Assembly (NCBI GenBank): GCA_013153455.1
Contig: JAADEK010000088.1
Coordinates: 1 to 12,219 of the forward strand
Reading direction: 5' to 3'
From: Aquificota bacterium
Lineage (GTDB): Bacteria; Aquificota; Aquificia; Aquificales; Aquificaceae
Length of the DNA stretch: 12,219 bases
Numbering within the stretch: the first letter of the stretch is position 1; every line of letters begins with the position of its first letter. The notes beneath the pieces are model-generated. The model worked only from the letters and a program-made list of their open reading frames with translations, had not been told where the DNA came from and ran no database searches. The translations under genes were made by a program, and so were the position numbers. Positions 1 to 6,254 of this stretch are shown here, in pieces.

Positions 1-219
1 GAAACCTACGGGCGCAGAAGACCAAGGACTAACAAGGAGATAGTAGAGCATCCTATTGAGATAAGAGAAAGCACGCTTAAGAACTTCCTAAGGGAGAAAG
101 GTTATCCGCTTCTTTTTAAATCCTGCGGGTATCTTCTTAAAGGGGAAGAATCCGAGGGAGACGCCCTTGAGGAACTCTTTAGCGTTCTTGAAGAGGTTAG
201 AAAGAGAAAAGTCGGTTAA
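1..219 (+). CDS. 3' end of an unrecognised protein gene (partial)
   Basis: Frame 1 is open from the first base to TAA at 217-219, giving the last 72 residues of a protein whose start lies outside the window. The fragment is rich in Arg, Lys and Glu. It has a short hydrophobic patch around YPLLFKSCGYLLKG and ends in a charged helix (LEELFSVLEEVRKRKVG). I do not recognise a family. Its last 23 bases overlap, in antisense, the end of the broken IS110 transposase (197-1032), so its C-terminal residues could be encoded by transposon-derived sequence after an insertion. That would make this a truncated or altered gene, but this is inference. The frame is supported mainly by its openness and a composition like that of its neighbours. 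Confidence 0.5.
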   Translation, partial: ETYGRRRPRTNKEIVEHPIEIRESTLKNFLREKGYPLLFKSCGYLLKGEESEGDALEELFSVLEEVRKRKVG

Positions 220-1032
220 TAAACTTGATATACCTACGATTAAGAGATGCTCCTGCGTATGCTTCTTTGATGTATATTGTGAGCGGTAGATAAAAAGATG
301 CTTTTCTGTGAGCTTGCTTGAAGAGGTTGAAGAGTTTTCCTTTTACTTCTATTCTGGCTTTGTCTGTGATAGTGTTTCTGACTGTATAGAAAGTTCGGAA
401 AAGGCTCCCATAAGAACATAGCCGATGTAGGCGTCCTTATCAGGAAATTGGGATATGTCCCAGCTGAAGGCGATAAGTGTGGCTATAGTAATGTCGCCAA
501 AATAGGGGAAGGTTTTGAGGATAGGATAGTCGGGGTGGTTTTGGGCTACAGCCGAAATTTCTTCTTCAAGTTCTTGTTGTAGTCTGTAGGCTACTTCAAG
601 TTTCTTGAGTTCCCCGAGGGCTAAGGAGGTAAGAGCATGAGAGAAAGTGTTGCGGATATGTTGACGGATAAGCGCCCGAAGGTTAACCGTTTGGGGATGA
701 AACCGCCTACAATGCTTTCGCTTGCGGGGATTTAGAAAAAAGCGCCGAAGAAAGTAAGCATCCGTGTAGTCGTCTTTGCGGGAGGAGTATCCTTTTCTGT
801 AGTGGTTAAATTCTTTACCGTCCGCTATGTAAACTTCAGCGCCGAGGTTTTCAAAGATTTGCACCCATCTGACGCCGTAAGCGCCTGTTTGTTCTAAGAC
901 TACTATGGCACTTTGGAGTTTGTCTTTGAAAAGGTCAAGGTTGTGAAGGTCAAGACGGAACCCCTGACGACCATCGTGTATGATACAATAGTCCTTAGCT
1001 ACATCGCATCCTATAACAGGTCTTTTCCCCAC
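197..1032 (-). pseudogene. IS110-family transposase, frameshifted
   Basis: The first 227 codons (1032 to 349) form an IS110-type DEDD transposase starting at GTG 1032-1030, with AAGGAGGG just upstream. The RuvC-like N-terminal domain shows the expected acidic residues: D10 (IGCDVAK), E47 (VLEQTGAYG), D88 and D91 (KDDYTDAYFL). The helix-hairpin-helix of the C-terminal transposase domain follows at about residues 170-207 (LKTFPYFGDITIATLIAF). The frame stops at 349, but a different frame is open from about 382 to TAA at 199-197. It encodes the rest of such a protein, including RNTITDKARIEVKGKL and FKQAHRKASFYLPLTIYIKEAY. Joining the two needs one extra base (or a -1 shift) around 380-400, close to where the catalytic Ser of the family is expected. 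The simplest reading is an inactivated copy; programmed frameshifting is possible but I see no convincing slippery heptamer. Confidence 0.85.
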
Positions 1033-1054
1033 CTTTCCCTCCTTTTCTTTTGAC

Positions 1055-1123
1055 GGGGCTGGGACGGGATTATATGCCGCCCCGCCTCCTTCAAGGAGAC
1101 GGGATAATCTTTATCCCAGCCCC
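1055..1123. repeat. Long imperfect inverted repeat, structured RNA or element end
   Basis: GGGGCTGGGA at 1055-1064 is perfectly complementary to TCCCAGCCCC at 1114-1123. Inside it, GATTAT (1068-1073) pairs with ATAATC (1104-1109) after a 3/4-nt internal loop, and a small apical hairpin CTCC-TTCAA-GGAG sits at 1086-1098. The decamer ACGGGATTAT (1064-1073) also recurs nearly directly as ACGGGATAAT (1099-1108), and CCCCGCCT occurs at 1080-1087 and 1131-1138. The stretch lies immediately upstream of the transposase on the minus strand, where IS110-group elements carry the non-coding end that gives rise to a bridge RNA. It equally lies in the short tyrS upstream region. No U-tract follows either arm, so a classical terminator is unlikely. 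Confidence 0.6.
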
Positions 1124-1149
1124 TAAAAAGCCCCGCCTACGAAAAATTG

Positions 1150-1155
1150 TAGAAT
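1150..1155 (+). promoter_or_regulatory. Possible -10 box of tyrS
   Basis: TAGAAT lies 11 bases before the tyrS ATG at 1167. No Shine-Dalgarno sequence precedes that ATG (AATCATCAAGT), so transcription starting 6-8 bases beyond the box would give a nearly leaderless mRNA. No good -35 hexamer is seen. This is an inference from spacing and composition. Confidence 0.35.
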
Positions 1156-1166
1156 AATCATCAAGT

Positions 1167-2354
1167 ATGACACCCGAGGAGCAACTGAAGCTCATAAAGG
1201 AAGGTGTATCCGAAATCATAGAGGAAGAGGAGCTACTCAAGAAACTGAAGGAGGGAAGACCGCTTCGCGTGAAGGCGGGATTTGACCCCACCGCTCCGGA
1301 CCTGCACCTCGGGCATACGGTTCTCCTTCAAAAACTCCGCCAGTTTCAACAGCTCGGGCACGAGGTTTACCTGATAATCGGGGACTTTACCGCCACCATA
1401 GGAGACCCCACGGGAAGGAACGAGACAAGACCCCCCCTCTCCCGCGAGGAGGTTCTGAAGAACGCCCAAACGTATAAGGAGCAAGTCTTTAAGGTTCTCA
1501 TACCCGAAAAGACGAAGATACTCTTTAACTCCGAGTGGCTTGAGAAGCTCGGGACGCGCGGACTTATAGAACTTTGCGCAAAATACACCGTCGCGCGTAT
1601 GCTTGAGCGGGATGACTTTTCAAAGCGCTTCCGCGAGGGCATACCCATATACATACACGAGTTCGTATACCCCCTCCTTCAGGCTTACGACAGCGTCGCG
1701 GTGAGGGCGGACGTTGAACTCGGGGGAACGGACCAAAAGTTCAACCTCCTCATCGGGCGGGATATTCAACGCGAATACGGGCAAGAGCCTCAGGTCTGCA
1801 TTACCTTACCCCTCTTGGTCGGTCTTGACGGCGTCAGGAAGATGTCAAAGTCTTACGGAAACTACGTAGGCATAACAGAAGACCCAAAGACGATGTTTTC
1901 AAAGGTCATGTCAATACCCGACGAGCTCATGTGGGACTGGTTTTTACTCCTTACGGATTTCAAAAAGGAAGATATAGAACGCCTTCGGCGTGAACTCCAC
2001 CCCATGGAAGCGAAAAAACTGCTCGCCTACACGATAGTAAAGCGCTTCCACTCGGAGGAGGAAGCGAAAAAGGCAAAAGAATGGTGGGAGAAAACGTTCT
2101 CGGAAAGGGAGTTCCCTAAGGACGCACCCACCGTTCGCTTGAACAAGGACAAGATAAAAGCGATTGACTTGCTCCTTGAACTCGGAGCGGTAAAGACGAA
2201 GAACGAAGCGAGGAGGATAATCCAAGGAGGTGGTCTGAGGGTAAACGACCAAAAGATAACGAACCCCTCACAAGAGATTGAGATAAAGGGCGAGCTTAAG
2301 GTAAAGGTGGGCAAAAAGAAGTTCTACAGGGTTCTTAAGGAGGAGGGAGCATGA
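1167..2354 (+). CDS. tyrS: Tyrosyl-tRNA synthetase
   Basis: Class I aminoacyl-tRNA synthetase of 395 residues that activates tyrosine with ATP and charges tRNA-Tyr in the cytoplasm. The Rossmann catalytic domain carries the HIGH signature as HLGH (47-50) after the [12 protein letters not shown] segment. Tyrosine-site features include the [11 protein letters not shown] stretch (about 183-193), and the second signature is a clear KMSKS (225-229). The KMSKS form and the HLGH context fit the type II (TyrZ-like) bacterial TyrRS. An S4-like RNA-binding domain ends the protein (about 330-390, with [21 protein letters not shown] and GGGLRVNDQ). Length is normal. The ATG at 1167 was chosen because the protein then starts with the expected N-terminal helix; it lacks a Shine-Dalgarno site. 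Its stop overlaps the next ATG (ATGA at 2351-2354), implying translational coupling with the small gene downstream. Confidence 0.97.
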   Translation: MTPEEQLKLIKEGVSEIIEEEELLKKLKEGRPLRVKAGFDPTAPDLHLGHTVLLQKLRQFQQLGHEVYLIIGDFTATIGDPTGRNETRPPLSREEVLKNAQTYKEQVFKVLIPEKTKILFNSEWLEKLGTRGLIELCAKYTVARMLERDDFSKRFREGIPIYIHEFVYPLLQAYDSVAVRADVELGGTDQKFNLLIGRDIQREYGQEPQVCITLPLLVGLDGVRKMSKSYGNYVGITEDPKTMFSKVMSIPDELMWDWFLLLTDFKKEDIERLRRELHPMEAKKLLAYTIVKRFHSEEEAKKAKEWWEKTFSEREFPKDAPTVRLNKDKIKAIDLLLELGAVKTKNEARRIIQGGGLRVNDQKITNPSQEIEIKGELKVKVGKKKFYRVLKEEGA

Positions 2355-2503
2355 AGGGAGAAGCGCTCCTGTTCATGCTGTTTTCTTGGATGCTTATTTG
2401 CTCCCTTTCGGTATTCTGCTTTACGATGCTATTTACACACGGTGAGAAGAGACAAAGGCGCGAAACCTACACCCCCCTTGAGGAGGAAGAGGAAATCACG
2501 TGA
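2351..2503 (+). CDS. Small single-span membrane protein coupled to tyrS
   Basis: A 50-residue reading frame starts at the ATG overlapping the tyrS stop (ATGA) and is preceded by a strong Shine-Dalgarno sequence (AAGGAGG at 2338-2344). The N-terminal half is one hydrophobic helix (about residues 5-29, [19 protein letters not shown]). It is followed by a basic stretch (GEKRQRRE) and an acidic tail (EEEEE). Positive charges after the helix predict an N-out, C-in single-span inner-membrane protein. I do not recognise a family and suggest no function. Coupled translation and a perfect ribosome binding site argue that it is a real gene. Its stop lies in the palindrome TCACGTGA (2496-2503), which also holds the stop of the convergent gene. 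Confidence 0.65.
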   Translation: MKGEALLFMLFSWMLICSLSVFCFTMLFTHGEKRQRRETYTPLEEEEEIT

Positions 2504-3008
2504 TGAACTCAAAATAACAGACTTCCCTATCGTAGTCCCTTTCCTTCCACTCTATGCCCTTCGCGCCCGTCATTTCCCTAACAAAGCCCTCTATAAAACC
2601 CCAACCGCACCAGCAAACCGCGTGCTGTGTGGGTCCGAGCCCCCGCATCGCTATAAGCTCGTAAAAGACACACCCGCATATACCCGCCCTTTCGGGAAAG
2701 AGCTCAACGCTCCTCGCAAAACCGAACTCCCCGAGAGCACCCTTCAGAACCTCTTCCCACCTCTCTTGAGGGTAAGAGCGCATAAAGCTCTTTGCGAGCT
2801 CCCTTCCCAGCTGTCTTATGAGCGCAAACGCACCCTTCTCCCCGTAGAGCTTCATAAGCTCGTCCGCAAAGGCGTAAACAAGCTCCCGCCCGCCGGCGTC
2901 CGGGTCAAGACGCCGAAGGACGGTTTTCACACCGCTTTCCCCTATCGTTCCCTCCATAATCTTAAGAAGCTTCTCAACGGTTTCCTTACTAATCTCCTTG
3001 AGCGCCAT
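2496..3008 (-). CDS. Cys-rich protein with V4R-like C-terminal domain
   Basis: A 170-residue soluble protein. The N-terminal two thirds are helical. The C-terminal part (about 105-170) resembles the V4R (4-vinyl reductase) fold: a Cys-containing strand (GICGCVFYEL, C111 and C113), then CWCGWGFIEGFVREMTG (C132, C134) with the typical Gly-Phe-x-Glu-Gly turn, and a final strand EVCYFEF (C164) in place of the usual CxFxV ending. V4R domains bind small hydrophobic ligands or metals in sensors and in biosynthetic proteins; the five cysteines could form a metal site. The family call is by pattern and moderate only. The ATG at 3008 has no Shine-Dalgarno site, so the true start could differ. A Fur/PerR-like dyad and a hairpin lie upstream (3047-3079), suggesting regulated expression. 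The gene diverges from the 71-residue gene at 3132. Confidence 0.7.
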   Translation of the reverse strand: MALKEISKETVEKLLKIMEGTIGESGVKTVLRRLDPDAGGRELVYAFADELMKLYGEKGAFALIRQLGRELAKSFMRSYPQERWEEVLKGALGEFGFARSVELFPERAGICGCVFYELIAMRGLGPTQHAVCWCGWGFIEGFVREMTGAKGIEWKERDYDREVCYFEFIT

Positions 3009-3046
3009 ACTTATAAGTTAAGCGAATGAGAAAATTTTCAAAAATC

Positions 3047-3062
3047 ACGCCCGTCAGGGCGT
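3047..3062 (-). terminator. Attenuator-like hairpin in the leader of the V4R-like gene
   Basis: ACGCCC (3047-3052), a GTCA loop and GGGCGT (3057-3062) form a perfect 6-bp GC-rich stem. On the minus strand it is followed by GATTTTTG, so it reads as a small intrinsic terminator inside the probable 5' leader of the gene starting at 3008. It sits between two Fur-like dyads. Read on the plus strand it is not followed by a T tract. Confidence 0.4.
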
Positions 3063-3064
3063 CA

Positions 3065-3079
3065 TGAGAATGATTTTCA
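3065..3079. promoter_or_regulatory. Fur/PerR-like operator upstream of the V4R-like gene
   Basis: TGAGAAT-G-ATTTTCA is a 7-1-7 dyad with six of seven matched positions, close to the Fur-family pattern TGATAAT-n-ATTATCA. It lies 2 bases downstream of a minus-strand -10-like TACTAT (3087-3082), where it would cover the start site. A nearly identical dyad lies in front of the peroxiredoxin gene. Related but weaker copies are TGAGAAAATTTTCA (3027-3040) and GATTTTCATTATC (3106-3118). Which regulator binds is inference. Confidence 0.5.
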
Positions 3080-3131
3080 ACATAGTATTTTTAAAATTTC
3101 GGAAAGATTTTCATTATCGGAGGGCGGTAAG

Positions 3132-3347
3132 ATGAAACGCTTCAGCTCACAAATACTTCTTGAGAAGGGAATCCTTCAGAAGGAGAACAAGAAACCTCCT
3201 AAGGAGGTTATCCTTGAGAAGGACAAGATAGTCGTCCTGAAAGACGCGGGGACGCTTGAGATTCCCCTATCTTCCGTGAGGGGTCAAATTCTTTACGAGA
3301 GGTTAACGGTTGGCATCTCGGAGCATACCCAACCGCTCTACGTTTAG
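3132..3347 (+). CDS. Conserved-looking small hypothetical protein (71 aa)
   Basis: A 71-residue, lysine-rich soluble protein with an excellent ribosome binding site (GGAGGG at 3119-3124, 7 bases before ATG). It has the sequence rhythm of alternating short strands (KEVILEKDKIVVLKDAGTLEIPLSSV), which could be a small beta-barrel or beta-hairpin fold. I do not recognise a family. It diverges from the V4R-like gene and its upstream region contains the Fur-like half-sites, the last of which (3106-3118) ends just before its Shine-Dalgarno sequence. Co-regulation with that gene is therefore possible. Its stop overlaps the stop of the convergent MgtC-like gene by 4 bases. Confidence 0.65.
   Translation: MKRFSSQILLEKGILQKENKKPPKEVILEKDKIVVLKDAGTLEIPLSSVRGQILYERLTVGISEHTQPLYV
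3307..3335 (+). terminator. Inverted repeat at the end of the 71-aa gene
   Basis: CGGTTGG (3307-3313) and CCAACCG (3329-3335) form a 7-bp stem with a 15-base loop inside the last codons of the 71-aa gene, just before the convergent junction. There is no real T tract, so transcription termination here is only a suggestion. Confidence 0.3.
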
Positions 3348-4021
3348 ATTATCTCAACCTCCTTTACGTCCTTTAGCTTCAGAAGCTCCTCAAGTTTCTC
3401 GGGAAGGTCGCCGAGGTCCGGAACCGAGAGAACGACCTCAAGCGTATCTCCCCTCCTCACGAGCTTCTGGATGCGGACGTCCTCAAAGATACCCTTTACG
3501 CGGTAGAGCCAATCGGGGGAAGGGACGAGGACGAGCTTCAGCTGGACGCTACCCTTTGAGCGTATGAGTTCCCTCTCCACCCTGCTCACGAGCGAAAGCA
3601 GGAACAAAAGCAAAAGGGCGCTCAAAAAGGAGAGGAGATACATACCCGCTCCTACCGCTATACCGAGTCCCGCGGTTGTCCAGAGGCTCGCAGCGGTCGT
3701 AAGACCCTTAACCGTCACACCGAAGCGCAAAATAGCGCCCGCACCGAGGAATCCTATACCGCTCACTATCTGCGCGGTTATGCGCGAGGGGTCCGCCCCG
3801 AATCCCCCGTATCTGTGGGTTATGTATATTGAGGTGAGCGTGATGAGGGAAGAGCCGAGCGCGAGAACCGCGTGAGTCCTCAGTCCCGCGGGCTGTTTCC
3901 TGCGCTCTCTCTCAAAGCCCACGAGCGCACCCAAAAGCGCGGAAAGGACTATCCTCAAAAAGGCTTCCCAAAGCGGAAAGGGGTAGGTTTCGGGGATGAA
4001 GTTCAGGAGGCTCGTGTGCAT
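3344..4021 (-). CDS. MgtC/SapB-family inner-membrane protein
   Basis: A 225-residue protein of the MgtC family. The N-terminal 150 residues are membrane helices with the family signatures: GALVGFERERRKQPAGLRTH (about 31-50), QIVSGIGFLGAGAIL (about 84-98) and LTTAASLWTTAGLGIAVGAG (about 106-125). A hydrophilic C-terminal domain of about 70 residues resembles the ACT-like domain of longer MgtC proteins. MgtC proteins are linked to growth at low magnesium and to modulation of the membrane ATPase; the exact role in this group is unknown. The start (ATG at 4021) overlaps the 3' end of accD by 19 bases, so it is the last gene of the PDO-accD operon and probably translated by coupling. It lacks a good Shine-Dalgarno site. 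Confidence 0.9.
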   Translation of the reverse strand: MHTSLLNFIPETYPFPLWEAFLRIVLSALLGALVGFERERRKQPAGLRTHAVLALGSSLITLTSIYITHRYGGFGADPSRITAQIVSGIGFLGAGAILRFGVTVKGLTTAASLWTTAGLGIAVGAGMYLLSFLSALLLLFLLSLVSRVERELIRSKGSVQLKLVLVPSPDWLYRVKGIFEDVRIQKLVRRGDTLEVVLSVPDLGDLPEKLEELLKLKDVKEVEII

Positions 4022-4845
4022 CTTTCCGAGTATCGGAGTGTATCAAGCAGGCGGGCGAGCGTATCCTTCATGTCCTTCCTGTGAACGACCATGTCTATCT
4101 GACCCTTCTTGAGGAGAAACTCCGAGGTCTGGAACCCTTCGGGTAGTTTTTGTTTAATCGTTTGCTCTATTACGCGGGGTCCCGCGAATCCTATTATCGC
4201 CTTTGGCTCCGCGAGTATCACGTCCCCCAAAAACGCGAAACTCGCGGAAACTCCCCCCATCGTCGGGTTTGTAAGAACGCTTATGTAGGGAACCTTTTTC
4301 TCCTTCAAGAGCCCGACGCCGAAGGTCGTCTTTGCCATCTGCATAAGGGAGAGTATCCCCTCCTGCATGCGTGCACCGCCAGACGCGGAAAAGGAAACAA
4401 GGGGTGTGTTTGTTTCAACCGCCCTCTTACAAGCCCTGTAGAACCTCTCACCCACAACGGAGCCCATACTCCCGCCTATGAAGTTAAAGTCCATAACCGC
4501 GAGGAGAACCTTCCTCCCCTTTATGTGTCCCTCCGCGACGACGAGAGCCTCGCTGAGCCCCGTCTCCTCTTGCGCGCGCTTTAGCCTGTCTTTGTAGCTC
4601 TTCGTGTCTTTGAACGAAAGGGGGTCGGAGGGGAGAACCTCCTCAAAGAGTATCTCGGGATTTTCGTCGTCAAGGGTGTATTTTATGCGCTCGCGCGCGG
4701 AGAGCGGAAAGTGGTAATCGCAGTTGGGACAAACCTTTAGATTCTTCTCAAGGTCGGGAACATACAGGAGACTCTTACAAGAGGGACACTTCGTCCAGAG
4801 AGCCTCCTCTCGCTTCTTTTTGAAGAACTTATCAAGAAATCTCAT
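4003..4845 (-). CDS. accD: Acetyl-CoA carboxylase carboxyltransferase beta subunit
   Basis: AccD (280 residues) is the beta half of the carboxyltransferase that moves carboxyl from biotinylated AccB to acetyl-CoA, giving malonyl-CoA for fatty-acid synthesis. The N-terminal four-Cys zinc ribbon is intact: C20, C23, C39, C42 (CPSC and CPNC). The crotonase-like carboxylase domain follows, with the signature SFSASGGARMQEGILSLMQM (about 152-171) and the GGVSASFAFLGD segment. Length and motif order are normal. The ATG at 4845 overlaps the PDO stop as ATGA, and no strong Shine-Dalgarno site is present, so translation is probably coupled to PDO. AccA, AccB and AccC are not in the window. Confidence 0.97.
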   Translation of the reverse strand: MRFLDKFFKKKREEALWTKCPSCKSLLYVPDLEKNLKVCPNCDYHFPLSARERIKYTLDDENPEILFEEVLPSDPLSFKDTKSYKDRLKRAQEETGLSEALVVAEGHIKGRKVLLAVMDFNFIGGSMGSVVGERFYRACKRAVETNTPLVSFSASGGARMQEGILSLMQMAKTTFGVGLLKEKKVPYISVLTNPTMGGVSASFAFLGDVILAEPKAIIGFAGPRVIEQTIKQKLPEGFQTSEFLLKKGQIDMVVHRKDMKDTLARLLDTLRYSERCTRAS

Positions 4846-5534
4846 TGAGTTTCACTTTGCTCTTTCTTTAGCTTCTCGTATACCGCCATCACGTAACCGA
4901 GGAAGGCGTTCTCGGGATGTGCCCCGACGAACTCAGCCATACCCCTGTTTATTACCACCTTCGGAACACCGACGACTTGATACTGCTGTGCGAGGTCGGG
5001 GTTTTCCGACGCGTCAATCACCTTGGAGGTTATGTAGTCGCTCGCGAGAGCAAAATCCCAAGCCATAACCGCAGCAGCGGGGCAGTATCCGCACGTTTGC
5101 GTCACGAATACCCATATCTCTATGGGTATGTCTATCTGCTTGAGGAATTCAACGGTCTTCTCCGAGAGCTGAGGCTGGCGCTTTGAGACGTGGAATATAC
5201 CGTTTATGAGCGTTGTGAACTCAAGACCCGCGGGCAGACCTATATACCTTATACCGTAGTCCTTATCACCCTCTATGACTATCGTGGGAACGCGGTCAAC
5301 ACCGTAGCGCTCCGCCTCTTCCTTGTTCGTGAAGGGGGAGAGAATCTCAAGCTTTATCTTGTCTTTACCGACCGCTTCGGAAAGAACCTCAACCGTTTCC
5401 TTTAGCAGTTCCTCCGCGGTCTGACAGCTCTCGCACCCTATCGCTTGTGAAAAGAGCTTTATCGTCACGGGCTCCTTGAACTCCTTCTTCGCAAGTTCCT
5501 TTAGCTGTGTCCTAATATCAAGGTTCAGTAGCAT
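4842..5534 (-). CDS. pdo: Protein disulfide oxidoreductase with two thioredoxin folds
   Basis: A 230-residue cytosolic PDO of the type found in hyperthermophiles, which forms and shuffles intracellular disulfides. Two thioredoxin-like domains are visible. The N-terminal one carries the active site C34-E-S-C37 (AIGCESCQTAEELL) and a cis-Pro at VPT (P83). The C-terminal one carries C148-G-Y-C151 (TCGYCPAAAV) and a cis-Pro at GVPK (P191). From memory it is very close in length and wording to the Aquifex aeolicus PDO, which supports the Aquificales assignment. The start is ATG at 5534 with a good Shine-Dalgarno (GGAGGT). It is the first gene of an overlapping operon PDO-accD-mgtC, transcribed divergently from the methyltransferase at 5583. 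Confidence 0.95.
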   Translation of the reverse strand: MLLNLDIRTQLKELAKKEFKEPVTIKLFSQAIGCESCQTAEELLKETVEVLSEAVGKDKIKLEILSPFTNKEEAERYGVDRVPTIVIEGDKDYGIRYIGLPAGLEFTTLINGIFHVSKRQPQLSEKTVEFLKQIDIPIEIWVFVTQTCGYCPAAAVMAWDFALASDYITSKVIDASENPDLAQQYQVVGVPKVVINRGMAEFVGAHPENAFLGYVMAVYEKLKKEQSETQ

Positions 5535-5564
5535 TTGCTAACCTCCTCTCCTTAGGGTTTAAAG

Positions 5565-5570
5565 TAATAT
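5565..5570 (+). promoter_or_regulatory. Possible -10 box of the methyltransferase gene
   Basis: TAATAT lies 12 bases before the ATG at 5583, in the 48-bp divergent region shared with PDO. The ATG lacks a Shine-Dalgarno sequence, fitting a leaderless or very short-leader transcript. No clear -35 element is seen. Confidence 0.35.
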
Positions 5571-5582
5571 CTTAATTTATTG

Positions 5583-6254
5583 ATGCCCGAAACGATAGCC
5601 CTCGCTCAAAACCCCTACGTTCGCGCCTTTAAGAAACTCCGCGTATCAAAACTCTTTGAGGAGCGTCCCGAGTTTCGCAAACTCAGACGAAAAAACACCT
5701 TCTGGAAGGAGATAACCGAAGCCATGGCTATAAGGGAAAGGATAAGGGACTTCCTCATAAAGAACCCCGACGCGGTCGTGATAGACGCCTGCTCCGGGAA
5801 GGGCTTTCTCACCACGCTCATCGCACTCATGCACCCAAAGACGCGCGTCATATCCGTTGACATAGACACGAACGCGGAGCGCTCACACCTGAACTTCCTT
5901 AAGAACGTCAGGTTCGTAAACGCGGATATAATGAGCGAGGACTTTGAGAAACTCGTAAAGGAAGCGGGTGAGAAGGTCGTCCTTGTGGGGTCTCACCTTT
6001 GCAGGGAGCTCTCGGAGCGCTTTGCCCGCATAACGAACACATGCAAAAACGTAAAGCTCGGTGTCCTCATGCCCTGCTGTGAGGGGGACTTTCCGCGGGA
6101 GCGCTACCAGTTCCTCATAGACGAGCTCGGTGTATACGAAGCGTGGTGTTATTACCTAAAAGACCTATTCTCACCCGAGCTGAGGGTAAAGATGAAAAGG
6201 GACAAAAAGGTTATATCACCGAAAAATATACTAATCACCGCGGAGCGCACCTAA
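5583..6254 (+). CDS. Class I SAM-dependent methyltransferase
   Basis: A 223-residue protein with the Rossmann-fold SAM-binding site: motif I VIDACSGKGF (66-75), acidic motif II end SVDID (91-95) and NADIM (113-117). Unusual later motifs are SHLCRELS (137-144) and VLMPCCEGDFPRERY (161-175). The DxCSGKG loop and the late Pro-Cys-Cys recall the Methyltransf_32 group, which contains Trm13-type tRNA and METTL25-type enzymes. An RNA or protein substrate is therefore possible, but none can be assigned. The N-terminal 50 residues are basic and could bind nucleic acid. I chose ATG 5583 rather than TTG 5580. The 3' end overlaps the convergent oxidoreductase gene by 24 bases. Confidence 0.85.
   Translation: MPETIALAQNPYVRAFKKLRVSKLFEERPEFRKLRRKNTFWKEITEAMAIRERIRDFLIKNPDAVVIDACSGKGFLTTLIALMHPKTRVISVDIDTNAERSHLNFLKNVRFVNADIMSEDFEKLVKEAGEKVVLVGSHLCRELSERFARITNTCKNVKLGVLMPCCEGDFPRERYQFLIDELGVYEAWCYYLKDLFSPELRVKMKRDKKVISPKNILITAERT

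Larger units (their letters stand above)
197..1123 (-). mobile_element. IS110-like insertion sequence remnant
   Basis: The element is defined by the frameshifted DEDD transposase and probably the non-coding structured stretch upstream of it (to about 1123 or slightly further). IS110-family elements lack ordinary terminal inverted repeats and usually make no target duplication, so the exact ends cannot be set from one copy; the given limits are the transposase stop and the outer hairpin arm. The left limit overlaps the tail of the 1-219 gene and the right limit is about 45 bases from tyrS. The transposase reading frame is broken, so the copy is probably immobile unless complemented. Confidence 0.55.

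Noticed and set aside
1055..1123. T-box riboswitch of tyrS
   Set aside because: No T-box core or terminator/antiterminator pair is seen, the region is too short, and the tyrS ATG follows within 45 bases.
1091..1291. Minus-strand open frame across the tyrS start
   Set aside because: Low-complexity serine-rich product overlapping the structured region and tyrS; no start signal.
3009..3018. ACTTATAAGT as -10 box of the V4R-like gene
   Set aside because: The box ends 1 base from the ATG, so transcription would begin inside the coding region; the upstream TACTAT at 3087-3082 fits better.
2442..3029. 195-codon open frame on the plus strand opposite the V4R-like gene
   Set aside because: Pro/Arg/Leu-rich translation with no family pattern, no ribosome binding site, and overlapping the better supported minus-strand gene over its whole length.
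4150..4584. 144-codon open frame antisense to accD
   Set aside because: Shadow frame; the accD carboxyltransferase signature lies on the other strand.
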